Both the position numbers and the translations under genes were made by a program. The notes under the pieces were generated by a model. It saw only the letters and a list, made by a program, of their open reading frames with translations, did no database searches and was not told the origin of the DNA. A stretch of DNA of 64,000 nucleotides from Streptomyces sp. WAC 01529 (lineage in GTDB: Bacteria; Actinomycetota; Actinomycetes; Streptomycetales; Streptomycetaceae): positions 496,001 through 560,000 of the forward strand of contig NZ_CP029617.1 in assembly GCF_003945545.1 (NCBI RefSeq), read 5' to 3'. Position 1 is the first letter of the stretch, and each line of letters begins with the position of its first letter. Positions 10,991 through 18,696 of the stretch are shown here, in pieces.

Positions 10991-12178
10991 TCAGTTCTGA
11001 TCGAGTACCGCCAGCAGTTCGGCGTTGTAGAAGTCGTCGAAGGAACACGCACCGGAGACCGTCGAGAAGTACCGGTCGATCAGCTCCTGGTGACCGACCA
11101 GTTTCCGCAGCATCTCCATACGCCCCTGCGGCTTCAGTTCGGCCACGTTGAGCGCGCCCTGGTAGATGTCGGAGAAGGTCTCCTCCAGGTCTTCCTCGTA
11201 GCACCGCAGCGCCTCTTCGAGCGCCGCCTCGTCGTGCAGCCGCTCTCCGATGTGCCCGGTGAGCGACTGGGCCTGGAGAAAGGCGTCGGTGATGCCGCGC
11301 GCGGTGATGGAGTCCTTGTGGTGGACCGCGTCACCGAGCAGCACCCACCCGGGCCCGTAGGCCTTGCGGAAGTAGTTCTCCTGGTGTCCGGTGCCGTACA
11401 GCTGCTCCACGCGCTCGCCCGCAGACATCCGTTCGGACAGCTCCGGGCTCGTCGAGCGGACGGCTTCGAGATAGGCGGGTTCCACCGCCTTGCGCACCTC
11501 GGAGAACTCGTCCTGCGGGAAGTACGTCATGATCAGCGTGAGGCCGTCGTGGGTGGGGGCGGCGACGATCCAGCGTCCGGGCCGCTCGTACAGCTCGAAG
11601 CCCGCGGGAACACCTGCCCAGTAGCTGTAGTAGACGCAGCTCATCCGCGGGTGCTCGACCACGTTCCGCGCACCGGCCTTGCGGGCCACGAGCGAGCGCA
11701 TGCCGTCGGCGCCGACGACCAGCCGCGCCCGCTCCGTCGCCTCGGCGCCGCCGGGCGTCGTGTAGCGCACCCCCACGACCCGATCGCCTTCGAAGACCAG
11801 GTCGGTGACCGCGCAGGACTCCTGGAACTCCACCCCCGACGCCACGGCACCCTCGGCGAGGATGGGGTCGAGCACGAACCGCCTCGGCGCGTAGGTCGTG
11901 CGGTGGCCGTCGACGGGCAGGGAGAAGCCGTCGAGACGGACGCCGGGGCCCTCGTAGCTCTCGTGGTCGATCGGCGGGCAGCCGGTGTCGCGGAGCTTGT
12001 CGAGCAGCCCCCACCGGCCGAGCAGCGCGACGCCCGGCTGGTGGATGTAATGCGAGGACAGTGTGTCCTGCGGGAACCGCGCCTTCTCCAGGAGCAGGAC
12101 GCGGTATCCCTGCCGGGCGAACAGCATGGCCGCCGGCGAACCCGCACAACGGGCTCCTATGACAATGACGTCGTACAT
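10991..12178 (-). CDS. Class-A FAD-dependent monooxygenase/oxidoreductase of the NRPS cluster
   Basis: The 395-residue protein has an N-terminal Rossmann fold (VIVIGARCAGSPAAMLFARQG), a DG motif (GADGMRSLVARKAGA) and a GD motif (WVLLGDAVHHKDSITARG), the layout of group A flavoprotein hydroxylases. The halogenase motif WxWxIP is absent. It follows a free carrier protein by 13 nt and a stand-alone A enzyme, so a reasonable guess is that it oxidises an amino acid tethered to that carrier, for example by N- or C-hydroxylation. ATG has a GGAGAGG site. Family assignment is good; substrate and reaction are inferred from position only. Confidence 0.85.
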   Translation of the reverse strand: MYDVIVIGARCAGSPAAMLFARQGYRVLLLEKARFPQDTLSSHYIHQPGVALLGRWGLLDKLRDTGCPPIDHESYEGPGVRLDGFSLPVDGHRTTYAPRRFVLDPILAEGAVASGVEFQESCAVTDLVFEGDRVVGVRYTTPGGAEATERARLVVGADGMRSLVARKAGARNVVEHPRMSCVYYSYWAGVPAGFELYERPGRWIVAAPTHDGLTLIMTYFPQDEFSEVRKAVEPAYLEAVRSTSPELSERMSAGERVEQLYGTGHQENYFRKAYGPGWVLLGDAVHHKDSITARGITDAFLQAQSLTGHIGERLHDEAALEEALRCYEEDLEETFSDIYQGALNVAELKPQGRMEMLRKLVGHQELIDRYFSTVSGACSFDDFYNAELLAVLDQN

Positions 12179-12191
12179 GGCGCCTCTCCGA

Positions 12192-12422
12192 TCAGGTGGT
12201 TTTCGCACCCATGGATTCGATGTACTCGGAAATCGACGCCACCGTCGGGTTGAGGAACATCTGGTCGACCGGAACCTCGACGTCCAGTTCATCGATGTAA
12301 GCCATCTGGATTTTGGCCATGATCACGGACTGGCCGCCCAGGGCGAAGAAATCGTCGTCGACCGCTATGTCGTCGAGCTGGAGTTCCCGGCACCAGATGC
12401 CGCGCACCCTTTCGGCAATCAT
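12192..12422 (-). CDS. Free-standing peptidyl carrier protein
   Basis: A 76-residue acidic protein with the phosphopantetheine attachment motif FFALGGQSVI near residues 25-34, the serine being the expected attachment residue. Its ATG shares one base with the TGA of the upstream adenylation enzyme, and an AAGGGA site sits 7 nt upstream, which favours this ATG over the GTG one codon earlier. Tight coupling with the A enzyme and the following flavoenzyme suggests a small trans-acting cassette that loads and modifies one amino acid before transfer to the megasynthetase. Confidence 0.93.
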   Translation of the reverse strand: MIAERVRGIWCRELQLDDIAVDDDFFALGGQSVIMAKIQMAYIDELDVEVPVDQMFLNPTVASISEYIESMGAKTT

Positions 12423-13984
12423 CACAATCCCTTCAGTCGATCGACCAGCGCCGCCCGGTCCGCTTTTCCGTGCGGACTCAACGGAAGTCGCGGGATATTG
12501 AGGAACCGGGCGGGAACCATGGATCGCGGCAGCGTCTCGAGGAGGCGCGGGCGCACGTCGTCCTCCGCGAGATCGGCTCCCGCCGGGACGAGGAACGCGA
12601 CCAGCTCCGCCTCACCCGCCTCGGTGTACCGCGCCACCACGGCGGCCTCCCGCACCCCGGCGAGCCTGCCGAGCGCGCGCTCGACGTCACTGGGGTCGAT
12701 GCGCATGCCCCGCACCTTCACCTGCGCGTCCATCCGGCCGGCGACGACCAGGTCCCCGGCCTCGTTCACCCGGCCGCGATCGCCCGTGCGGTAGAGCCTG
12801 CGCGGCGCGCCGTCGATCACGACCGTCGTGAACCGCTCGGAGTCGGGGCCCGTGCCGCCCAGGTAGCCCGCGCCGACGCCGGCCCCGGAGATGCAGACCT
12901 CGCCGTACTCCCCCGCCCCGACACCGCGCATCCGCTCGTCGAGGAGGTGGATCTCGGTGTTGTACGCAGGCCTGCCGACCGGCGCGGTGTCGTGTTCGCC
13001 CGGCCGGTACTCGGCAAGGTCGTACGAGGTCGCGACGTCCGTGCACTCGGCGACGCCGTACTGGTGCAGGAGGGTGCACGTATTGCCCTCGCGTCGCGCC
13101 CAGTCGACGATCCGTTCGACCTTCAGCGGCTCCCCGCCGAAGAGCACGTAGTCCAGTCGGCTGAGCACCTCGCCCCCGCGTGCGGTCTCCCAGTCCACCA
13201 ACAGGTACAGCGTGCTCGAAGCGCAGTGCACCGTGCGTATCCCGTGCTCACGGAGCATGCGGTAGGCCATCGCCGCGTCGAAGTTCCGGCTCGCCATCAG
13301 GTGTTGGGTGGCGCCGCAGAACAGCGGCGCCATCAGGCTGCGTTGGGAGAGGTCGAAGCCGAACGCGCTGACCACGAGGTTGTGCGACCCGCGGCCCAGG
13401 CGGTATTCGAGCGCCAGCCAGTTCAGCAGGTTGTACCAGCCCTCGTGCCGCACCGCGGTCACCTTCGGTGTGCCGGTCGACCCGGAGGTGAAGACCGCGT
13501 AGCACACGTCGTCCCCGGTGACCGCGGTCTCGGGGTCGGTGACCGGCAGGCCCGCCAGGTGGTCGGTCAGCTGCTCGACGCCGACGATCTCGACGGCCGC
13601 CGACTCGACGAGTCGGGCGGTCGCCGGGGAGGCCACGATCAGGGCGAGGCCGGGGACCTGCCCGAGCAGCAGGCGCAGTCTCGCCGCCGGGTAGGACGGG
13701 TCGAACGGTACGTAGGCCGCGCCCGCCTTCAGCGTGCCGAGGATGGCGACGACCATGTCGGTCGAGTAGTCGAGGCAGACCCCGACCTTCGCCCCCCGGC
13801 CGTGTCCGCGTGCGGTGAGGAAGTGCGCGAACCGGTTGGCCCGAGCGTTCAGTTCCGCGTACGTCACCTGTTGTCCGGCGCAGAAGACGGCGACGGCGTC
13901 GGGGGTGGCCGCCGCGTGCGCCTCGAACCGCTTGTGGACGACGGGTGTCGCGGGCAGGGCAACCCGCTTTCCCTGAAGGATCAT
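12422..13984 (-). CDS. Stand-alone amino-acid adenylation enzyme
   Basis: This 520-residue protein is a single adenylation domain with no C or T domain. It has the A3 loop VFTSGSTGTPKVTA, the region FGFDLSQRSLMAPLF around the binding pocket, YRTGDRGRVNEAGDLVVAGR (A7), QVKVRGMRIDPSDVE (A8) and a terminal HGKADR in place of NGKVDR (A10). The Asp that contacts the alpha-amino group is present. My pocket reading is D-L-R-C-L-G-Q-D-V, which matches no code I can recall. It should load the adjacent carrier protein. The ATG is favoured over an upstream TTG because a GGAG site lies 7 nt away. Confidence 0.92.
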   Translation of the reverse strand: MILQGKRVALPATPVVHKRFEAHAAATPDAVAVFCAGQQVTYAELNARANRFAHFLTARGHGRGAKVGVCLDYSTDMVVAILGTLKAGAAYVPFDPSYPAARLRLLLGQVPGLALIVASPATARLVESAAVEIVGVEQLTDHLAGLPVTDPETAVTGDDVCYAVFTSGSTGTPKVTAVRHEGWYNLLNWLALEYRLGRGSHNLVVSAFGFDLSQRSLMAPLFCGATQHLMASRNFDAAMAYRMLREHGIRTVHCASSTLYLLVDWETARGGEVLSRLDYVLFGGEPLKVERIVDWARREGNTCTLLHQYGVAECTDVATSYDLAEYRPGEHDTAPVGRPAYNTEIHLLDERMRGVGAGEYGEVCISGAGVGAGYLGGTGPDSERFTTVVIDGAPRRLYRTGDRGRVNEAGDLVVAGRMDAQVKVRGMRIDPSDVERALGRLAGVREAAVVARYTEAGEAELVAFLVPAGADLAEDDVRPRLLETLPRSMVPARFLNIPRLPLSPHGKADRAALVDRLKGL

Positions 13985-14059
13985 CAACTGACTCCGATGT
14001 GGAGGTGTCCGGTCGGGCGGGCCCCCGGCGTGCCACGGGGAACGGAGCGTGCCGGGCGG

Positions 14060-14743
14060 TCAGGCGGTGCGCCGGTCGGCGGCGTCGAGCACCTGGGTCA
14101 CCCATTTGTCGACGGGCAGACCGTGCGCGGCGGCCACCTTGGAGTAGAAGTCCAGTTGGCCCGCGGACAGTTCGATGGTGAGCGTGGTGACCTGGGGCGC
14201 GGGCTCGTCGACGGACGCCGGCCGCTCCGCGGGCCGGGGCGCCTCCTGCTCCCCGGCGCCGTCACCGCTCGGTGCGATGCCGGCCTTCTCGGACTGCTCG
14301 GCCAGGCTGGCACGGACCGCCCTGCGGAGTTCGTTGCGCGACCACTTCAACTGCTCGGCCTTGCGCAGCCAGTAGTCCTGCTCGGGGGGTGCCAAGCGGG
14401 TCACCTCGGCGTGGTGGGCGAAGCTGAGGCTCTCCCGTCGGCGGCGGTGCTCGAACCGCCGGGCCACCCAGGCGTAGTTGCGCAGGGTCTGGTAGTCGAG
14501 CCCCGTCCTCTCCACCGCCTCCCGGTACCGGCGCCACCCGTAGGCGGCCTCACCGAAGATCAGCCAGTCGCCGAGCCACCACGCCGAGGAGTTCGTCAGC
14601 TCGCGCAGATTGGCGCCGATCCGTTCCCAGGACCGCTCCGACAGGTTCTGCGGAAAGGTCATTCCCGTCTTCCGCGCCTGCGCCTGTTCCCCCACGAAGG
14701 AGAGGATCACATCGCGCTGCGCGAGTTCACCGCCGGTGCTCAC
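14060..14743 (-). CDS. LmbU-family cluster regulator
   Basis: The 227-residue product resembles the LmbU/NovE/HrmB family found in Streptomyces antibiotic clusters. Diagnostic stretches are SAWWLGDWLIFGEAAYGW, LDYQTLRNYAWVARRF and LKWSRNELRRAVRASL, the last ones fitting the DNA-binding part. A GTG 29 nt after the MbtH stop is the chosen start; no strong ribosome site is seen, and an ATG 29 codons further in (at MTFPQNL) is an alternative. The C-terminal third is low-complexity Ala/Glu/Pro followed by a conserved-looking tail. Known members activate their own clusters, so this is the probable pathway-specific regulator. Confidence 0.9.
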   Translation of the reverse strand: MSTGGELAQRDVILSFVGEQAQARKTGMTFPQNLSERSWERIGANLRELTNSSAWWLGDWLIFGEAAYGWRRYREAVERTGLDYQTLRNYAWVARRFEHRRRRESLSFAHHAEVTRLAPPEQDYWLRKAEQLKWSRNELRRAVRASLAEQSEKAGIAPSGDGAGEQEAPRPAERPASVDEPAPQVTTLTIELSAGQLDFYSKVAAAHGLPVDKWVTQVLDAADRRTA

Positions 14744-14772
14744 CGGCCCGGTCTGGCAGCTGTTAGCCGTTC

Positions 14773-14988
14773 TCACTCCGCCGCCATGGCCTGGCGCAGG
14801 CTCCTGGGCCGCAAGTCGGTCCAGTGCCGCTCCACGTACTCCAGGCACTCGCCCCTGGCCGCCTCGCCGAAGACCACCCGCCAGCCCGCGGGCACCTCGG
14901 CGAACACGGGCCACAAGGAGTGCTGGTCCTCGTCGTTGGCCAGGACGTAGAAGCTGCCGTTCTCGTCATCGAAAGGGTTCGTGCTCAT
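14773..14988 (-). CDS. MbtH-like NRPS accessory protein
   Basis: A 71-residue protein with the family hallmarks [24 protein letters not shown] and GWRVVFGEA, then the C-terminal [10 protein letters not shown]. MbtH-like proteins bind adenylation domains and are often needed for their solubility and activity, so this one probably serves the A domains of this cluster. The ATG at 14988 has an AAGGA site 8 nt upstream; the ATG three codons earlier sits on top of that site and is unlikely. It is the first gene of the leftward operon and lies beside a repeat-rich regulatory region. Confidence 0.97.
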   Translation of the reverse strand: MSTNPFDDENGSFYVLANDEDQHSLWPVFAEVPAGWRVVFGEAARGECLEYVERHWTDLRPRSLRQAMAAE

Positions 14989-15009
14989 TGCCACCATCCT
15001 TAATCGCCA

Positions 15010-15065
15010 CGGGGTTTCCCGAAGTCACGGAGGTTCCGAAGCCGCGGGGTTTCCCGAAGTCACGG
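15010..15065. repeat. Two identical 21-bp direct repeats
   Basis: An identical 21-base sequence beginning CGGGGTTTCCCGAAG occurs at 15010-15030 and 15045-15065, a 35-base period. Each copy includes a TTCCCGAA core, and related TTCCGAA cores lie between and after the copies. Placement upstream of mbtH-lmbU suggests regulator binding sites. Confidence 0.85.
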
Positions 15066-15069
15066 GGTG

Positions 15070-15083
15070 TTCCGAATTCGGAA
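15070..15083. promoter_or_regulatory. Perfect 14-bp palindrome, candidate operator
   Basis: TTCCGAATTCGGAA is a perfect inverted repeat. It ends a series of TTCC(C)GAA elements starting at 15016, 15034, 15051 and 15070, spaced 18, 17 and 19 bases. The ten bases TGTTCCGAAT at 15068-15077 recur in the divergent promoter region at 19821-19830. A shared regulator is plausible but unproven. Confidence 0.5.
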
Positions 15084-15120
15084 ATCGACAGGGCCGCGCA
15101 CCGGTTCGCGGATCGGCGTC

Positions 15121-15136
15121 GTCCTGTCGACAGGAC
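15121..15136. promoter_or_regulatory. Perfect 16-bp palindrome, candidate operator
   Basis: GTCCTGTCGACAGGAC is a perfect inverted repeat in the divergent intergenic region. An almost identical 18-base stretch (one mismatch to CCTGTCGACAGGACACCG at 15123-15140) recurs at 18731-18748, inside a longer hairpin. Confidence 0.5.
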
Positions 15137-15418
15137 ACCGGGCATCCGCGGCCACCCTGGAATGCTGACGCCACGCTAGGACCCGGCCCGCCCAGGCCGC
15201 AAGGACGAGGGAATTTCCGCACTCCCGGTCGTCCGACCGCACCTGTATCCCACTGGGGTTCTGTGCCACGATGGCCGAGCGGTGGACCGTGACCGGCCCA
15301 CTTGAATGTGCATTTGAGCAATCTGCTCCCACCAAGGCGACCGAGAGAACGCGCGGTGAATGACGCGCCCGTGCGGGTGTCCCGCCAGAGCCTGGTCCCC
15401 GAGTGAAGGAATTCCTGT

Positions 15419-16801
15419 ATGGACGCATTGGCCGAAGCCGTGCTCGCGGGTGCTTCACCTGACGAACTGATGCGGGAGGACGTGCCGGGCGAGTACCTGG
15501 CCGCGTATCTGCACGCGGACGACACCCGAATGTTCGGCGACATCCCGGACAAGGACGTACGCCGCTCCCTTCGGGTCGGCCGGGTGCCGATGCCCGAACT
15601 GGCGCCGGACGAGGCTCTGGTCGCGGTCATGGCCAGCTCCGTCAACTACAACACCGTCTGGTCGGCGACGTTCGAACCGCTGCCCACCTTCGACTTCCTG
15701 CGCCGCTTCGGCCGCCAGGGCGGGTACGCCGCCCGGCACGACCGGCCGCACCACGTGCTCGGCTCCGACGGCGCCGGCGTGATCGTGCGCGTCGGCACGG
15801 GCGTGCGGCACTGGCGCGTCGGCGACCACGTCGTCGTCTCCCCGTCCTACGTGGACGACCAGGAGCCCGCGACCCACGCCGACGGGATGCTCGGCGCGGA
15901 GCAGCGCGTGTGGGGATTCGAGACCAACTTCGGCGGCCTGGCCCACTACGCGGTGGTACGGGTCAACCAGTTGGTGCCCAAGCCCACGCACCTGTCCTGG
16001 GAGGAGGCGGCTTCCGTGCCGCTGTGCGGCAGCACCGCCTACCGGATGCTGGTCGGCGACCGCGGTGCGCGCATCAAGCAGGGCGACATCGTGCTGATCT
16101 GGGGAGCGACCGGCGGTCTCGGGGCCTACGCGGTGCAGTTGGTGAAGGCGGGCGGCGGCATCCCGGTCGGTGTGGTCAGCTCGGAGGAGAAGGCGCGCGC
16201 GCTGCGCCGGCTGGACTGCGACGTGGTCATCAACCGCAACGACATCGGCCTCGGCCACCGGGTCCCGACCCCGGACGAGGCCATCGCCCTCGGCAAGCAG
16301 CTCGGCAGGCGGATCAGGGCCGAGGTCGGCGAGGACCCGCATGTGGTGTTCGACTACATCGGCGCCGCCACCTTCGGCATCTCGGTGTTCGTGGTGCGCA
16401 AGGGCGGCACGGTCATCACCTGCGGGTCGAGCACCGGCTACCAGCACCAGTACGACAACCGCTATCTGTGGATGCACCTCAAACGGATCATCGGCAGCCA
16501 CGCGGCCAACTGGCAGGAGCTGCAGGAGTGCAACCGACTGGTGCAGCTGGGCAAGCTCGTCCCCGCGCTCTCCACGGTGTTCCCGCTCGACGAGATCGGC
16601 GAGGCCGCACGGCTGGTGCAGAACAACGGGCACACCGGCAAGGTCGGGGTGCTGTGTCTGGCCCCGCACACCGGGCTCGGGGTCACCGACCCCGCCTTGC
16701 GCGCCCGGTTCGGCACGGACCGGCTCACCCCGCTCTGGGACCCGTCCCGGCCCTCCCCGTCCTCGCCCCCGGCCCCGGCCGTATCCGGGCCCACCGGCTG
16801 A
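15419..16801 (+). CDS. Crotonyl-CoA carboxylase/reductase (alkylmalonyl-CoA forming)
   Basis: The 460-residue product is a medium-chain dehydrogenase/reductase of the CCR family. It shows the N-terminal VMASSVNYNTVWSATFEP stretch, VLGSDGAGVIVRVGTGVRHW, the NADP-binding LIWGATGGLGAYAVQLVKAGG and, near the C-terminus, YLWMHLKRIIGSHAANWQE. Enzymes of this family reductively carboxylate enoyl-CoA esters to alkylmalonyl-CoA, the extender unit of polyketide synthases. Length is normal for the family. It starts a three-gene operon with a KAS III and a 3-hydroxyacyl-CoA dehydrogenase, 17 nt before the former, so it probably supplies an unusual extender unit. The exact alkyl chain cannot be read from sequence. 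Confidence 0.93.
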   Translation: MDALAEAVLAGASPDELMREDVPGEYLAAYLHADDTRMFGDIPDKDVRRSLRVGRVPMPELAPDEALVAVMASSVNYNTVWSATFEPLPTFDFLRRFGRQGGYAARHDRPHHVLGSDGAGVIVRVGTGVRHWRVGDHVVVSPSYVDDQEPATHADGMLGAEQRVWGFETNFGGLAHYAVVRVNQLVPKPTHLSWEEAASVPLCGSTAYRMLVGDRGARIKQGDIVLIWGATGGLGAYAVQLVKAGGGIPVGVVSSEEKARALRRLDCDVVINRNDIGLGHRVPTPDEAIALGKQLGRRIRAEVGEDPHVVFDYIGAATFGISVFVVRKGGTVITCGSSTGYQHQYDNRYLWMHLKRIIGSHAANWQELQECNRLVQLGKLVPALSTVFPLDEIGEAARLVQNNGHTGKVGVLCLAPHTGLGVTDPALRARFGTDRLTPLWDPSRPSPSSPPAPAVSGPTG

Positions 16802-16818
16802 CCAGGAGGGATCCGACC

Positions 16819-17814
16819 GTGACCGAGCACGCTGTGGGCATCGTGGGGACGGGCTCGTACGCCCCGAAGGAAGAGGTCGACAACGTCGAGTTGGCCGAGC
16901 GCGTGGGCGTGGATCCGGAGTGGATCCAGCGCAAGACGCAGATCGTGACCCGCCGGTACGCCGCCGCGACCGAGGCGACCTCCGACCTGGCGTCGCGGGC
17001 CGCTCAGCAGGCCCTGCGGAGTGCCGGGCTCACCGCCGACCAGGTGGACTACCTCATCGTGGCCACGTCGACCGGGGACTCTCCGCAGCCGCCGACCAGT
17101 TACGTGGTGCAGAACCGGCTGGACGCCTGGAACGCGGCCTGCTTCGACGTCAACGTGGTGTGCAGCGGTTTCGTGTACGGGCTGGTCCTTGCGCACGGCC
17201 TGATCGCGGTCTCCCCGGGCGCACGCGCGCTGGTGATCGGCGCCGACGTGTACTCGCGCATCCTGGACTTCTCCGACCGCAGGACCGCGGTCCTGTTCGG
17301 CGACGGCGCGGGCGCGGCCGTGGTCGCCGCCGCGCCCGGGCCCGGCCTCCTCGCGTTCGAGCTGGTGAGCCGGGGCGACGCCGGCGGCCTCATCCGGGTC
17401 GAGGCGGGCGGCAGCCGGCTGCCCAGCACTCACCGGACCCTGGACGAGGGCGCCCACTTCTTCCGGATGCGCGGGCGCGAGGTGCGGGACTTCGTGAGGG
17501 AGCAGGTGCCGCCGGTCCTCGCCGCGCTGTGCGCCGAGGCGGACGTCGGCCTCGACGAGGTGGACCACTTCGTGCCGCACCAGGCCAACGGGGTGCTGCT
17601 GGGCGAACTGGCGGAGCGGTCCGGGCTCTCCGGCGCCCGCACCCATCGAGTGGTCGAGGAGTACGGGAACATGGGCAGCGCGTCGGTGCCGTTCGCGCTC
17701 GACCGGGCCGTCAGGGACGACGCGCTGTCGGACGGTGATCTGGTGCTGCTGGCCGGTTTCGGGGGCGGGATGTCCATCGGCGCCTGCCTGCTGCGGTGGG
17801 GGGTGTCCGCATGA
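16819..17814 (+). CDS. Beta-ketoacyl synthase III (KAS III-like)
   Basis: A 331-residue FabH-like thiolase-fold enzyme. The Cys-His-Asn triad is visible: Cys in VNVVCSGFVYGL, His in VPHQANGVLL and Asn in EYGNMGSASVP. It would condense an acyl-CoA starter with a malonyl unit to give a 3-ketoacyl thioester. With the neighbouring hydroxyacyl dehydrogenase and CCR this makes the substrate for reductive carboxylation. The GTG start has an AGGAGG site 9 nt upstream, and the stop overlaps the next start in an ATGA arrangement. Confidence 0.93.
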   Translation: MTEHAVGIVGTGSYAPKEEVDNVELAERVGVDPEWIQRKTQIVTRRYAAATEATSDLASRAAQQALRSAGLTADQVDYLIVATSTGDSPQPPTSYVVQNRLDAWNAACFDVNVVCSGFVYGLVLAHGLIAVSPGARALVIGADVYSRILDFSDRRTAVLFGDGAGAAVVAAAPGPGLLAFELVSRGDAGGLIRVEAGGSRLPSTHRTLDEGAHFFRMRGREVRDFVREQVPPVLAALCAEADVGLDEVDHFVPHQANGVLLGELAERSGLSGARTHRVVEEYGNMGSASVPFALDRAVRDDALSDGDLVLLAGFGGGMSIGACLLRWGVSA

Positions 17815-18692
17815 CCGGGACCACCGGCCTGCCGGGTGGCATCCACCGGGTGGGGATCGTCGGCTGCGGCACGATGGGCTCCGGCATCGCCGACATCTGC
17901 GGCCGGGCCGGACTCGACGTCGTGGTCGTGGTCTCCGGGCCCGCCGCCGTGCCCGCGGGGCGGGGGCGGCTGGTCGCCTCGCTGGACCGGGCCGTGAGCC
18001 GCGGCAGGGTGTCCGAGGCCGACCGGGACGCCGCGCTGGCGCGCGTCGCGTTCACCGCCGACCTCGACCTCCTGGCCGACCGTGACCTCGTGGTGGAGAC
18101 GATCCGGGAGGACGAGGAGGAGAAGGCCCAGCTCTTTGCGGTGCTGGACAAGGTCCTCGACTCGCCGGACGCCATCCTCGCGTCGAACACCTCGTCCATC
18201 CCCATCACGCGTCTTGCCGCGGTCACCAGCAGGCCGCAGCGGGTGGTCGGCGCGCACTTCTTCAACCCGGTGCCCGCGCTGCCGCTGGTGGAGCTGGTCG
18301 GTTCGCTGCTCACGGACGAGCGGACGCTGCGGCGCATGACCGAGTTCGTCGAGACGACTCTCGGCAAGACGCCGATCCGCACGCGGGACCGCTCCGGCTT
18401 CGTGGTCAACGCCCTGCTCATCCCGTACCTGCTGAGCGCGGTCAGGATGGTCGAGTCCGGCGTCGCCACGGCCGAAGTGATCGACCAGGGCATGACGCTC
18501 GGCTGCTCGCACCCCATGGGACCGCTGCGGCTGACCGACATGATCGGCCTGGACGTCGTCGCCGCGATCGCCGAATCCCTGCATAGGGAGTTCCGTGAAC
18601 CGCAGTTCGCCCCGCCCGTACAGCTGCTCCGGATGGTCGAGGCCGGACTCCTCGGCAAGAAGTCCGGCCGCGGTTTCTACCTCTACTCCTGA
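17811..18692 (+). CDS. 3-hydroxyacyl-CoA dehydrogenase (3-hydroxybutyryl-CoA dehydrogenase type)
   Basis: The 293-residue protein has an N-terminal NAD-binding motif VGIVGCGTMGSGIADICGRAG, the conserved ASNTSSIPIT segment, HFFNPVPALPLVELV with the catalytic His, and a C-terminal 3HCDH domain ending GLLGKKSGRGFYLY. It would reduce the 3-keto product of the preceding KAS III to a 3-hydroxyacyl-CoA; the dehydratase that must act before CCR is not seen here and may be housekeeping. Start and upstream stop overlap as ATGA, so the two genes are coupled. The stop lies only 4 bases from the stop of the convergent gene. Confidence 0.93.
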   Translation: MTGTTGLPGGIHRVGIVGCGTMGSGIADICGRAGLDVVVVVSGPAAVPAGRGRLVASLDRAVSRGRVSEADRDAALARVAFTADLDLLADRDLVVETIREDEEEKAQLFAVLDKVLDSPDAILASNTSSIPITRLAAVTSRPQRVVGAHFFNPVPALPLVELVGSLLTDERTLRRMTEFVETTLGKTPIRTRDRSGFVVNALLIPYLLSAVRMVESGVATAEVIDQGMTLGCSHPMGPLRLTDMIGLDVVAAIAESLHREFREPQFAPPVQLLRMVEAGLLGKKSGRGFYLYS

Positions 18693-18696
18693 GCGA

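Larger units (their letters stand above)
14989..15418. promoter_or_regulatory. Divergent regulatory region between mbtH-lmbU operon and extender-unit operon
   Basis: This 430-base gene-free stretch separates the leftward NRPS operon from the rightward CCR operon. It holds a cluster of TTCC(C)GAA elements close to the MbtH start, a 16-bp palindrome near the middle and, next to CCR, less GC-rich DNA (around 15300-15330) of the kind expected for promoters. I could not assign -35/-10 boxes with confidence. A GAAGGA ribosome site precedes the CCR start. Confidence 0.6.

Noticed and set aside
10991..12178. Flavin-dependent halogenase
   Set aside because: The FAD-binding start is similar, but the halogenase WxWxIP motif is missing and the DG/GD motifs fit group A hydroxylases better.
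15010..15065. Start of a CRISPR array
   Set aside because: Only two copies 35 bases apart, spacer too short and no cas genes; better explained as regulatory sites.
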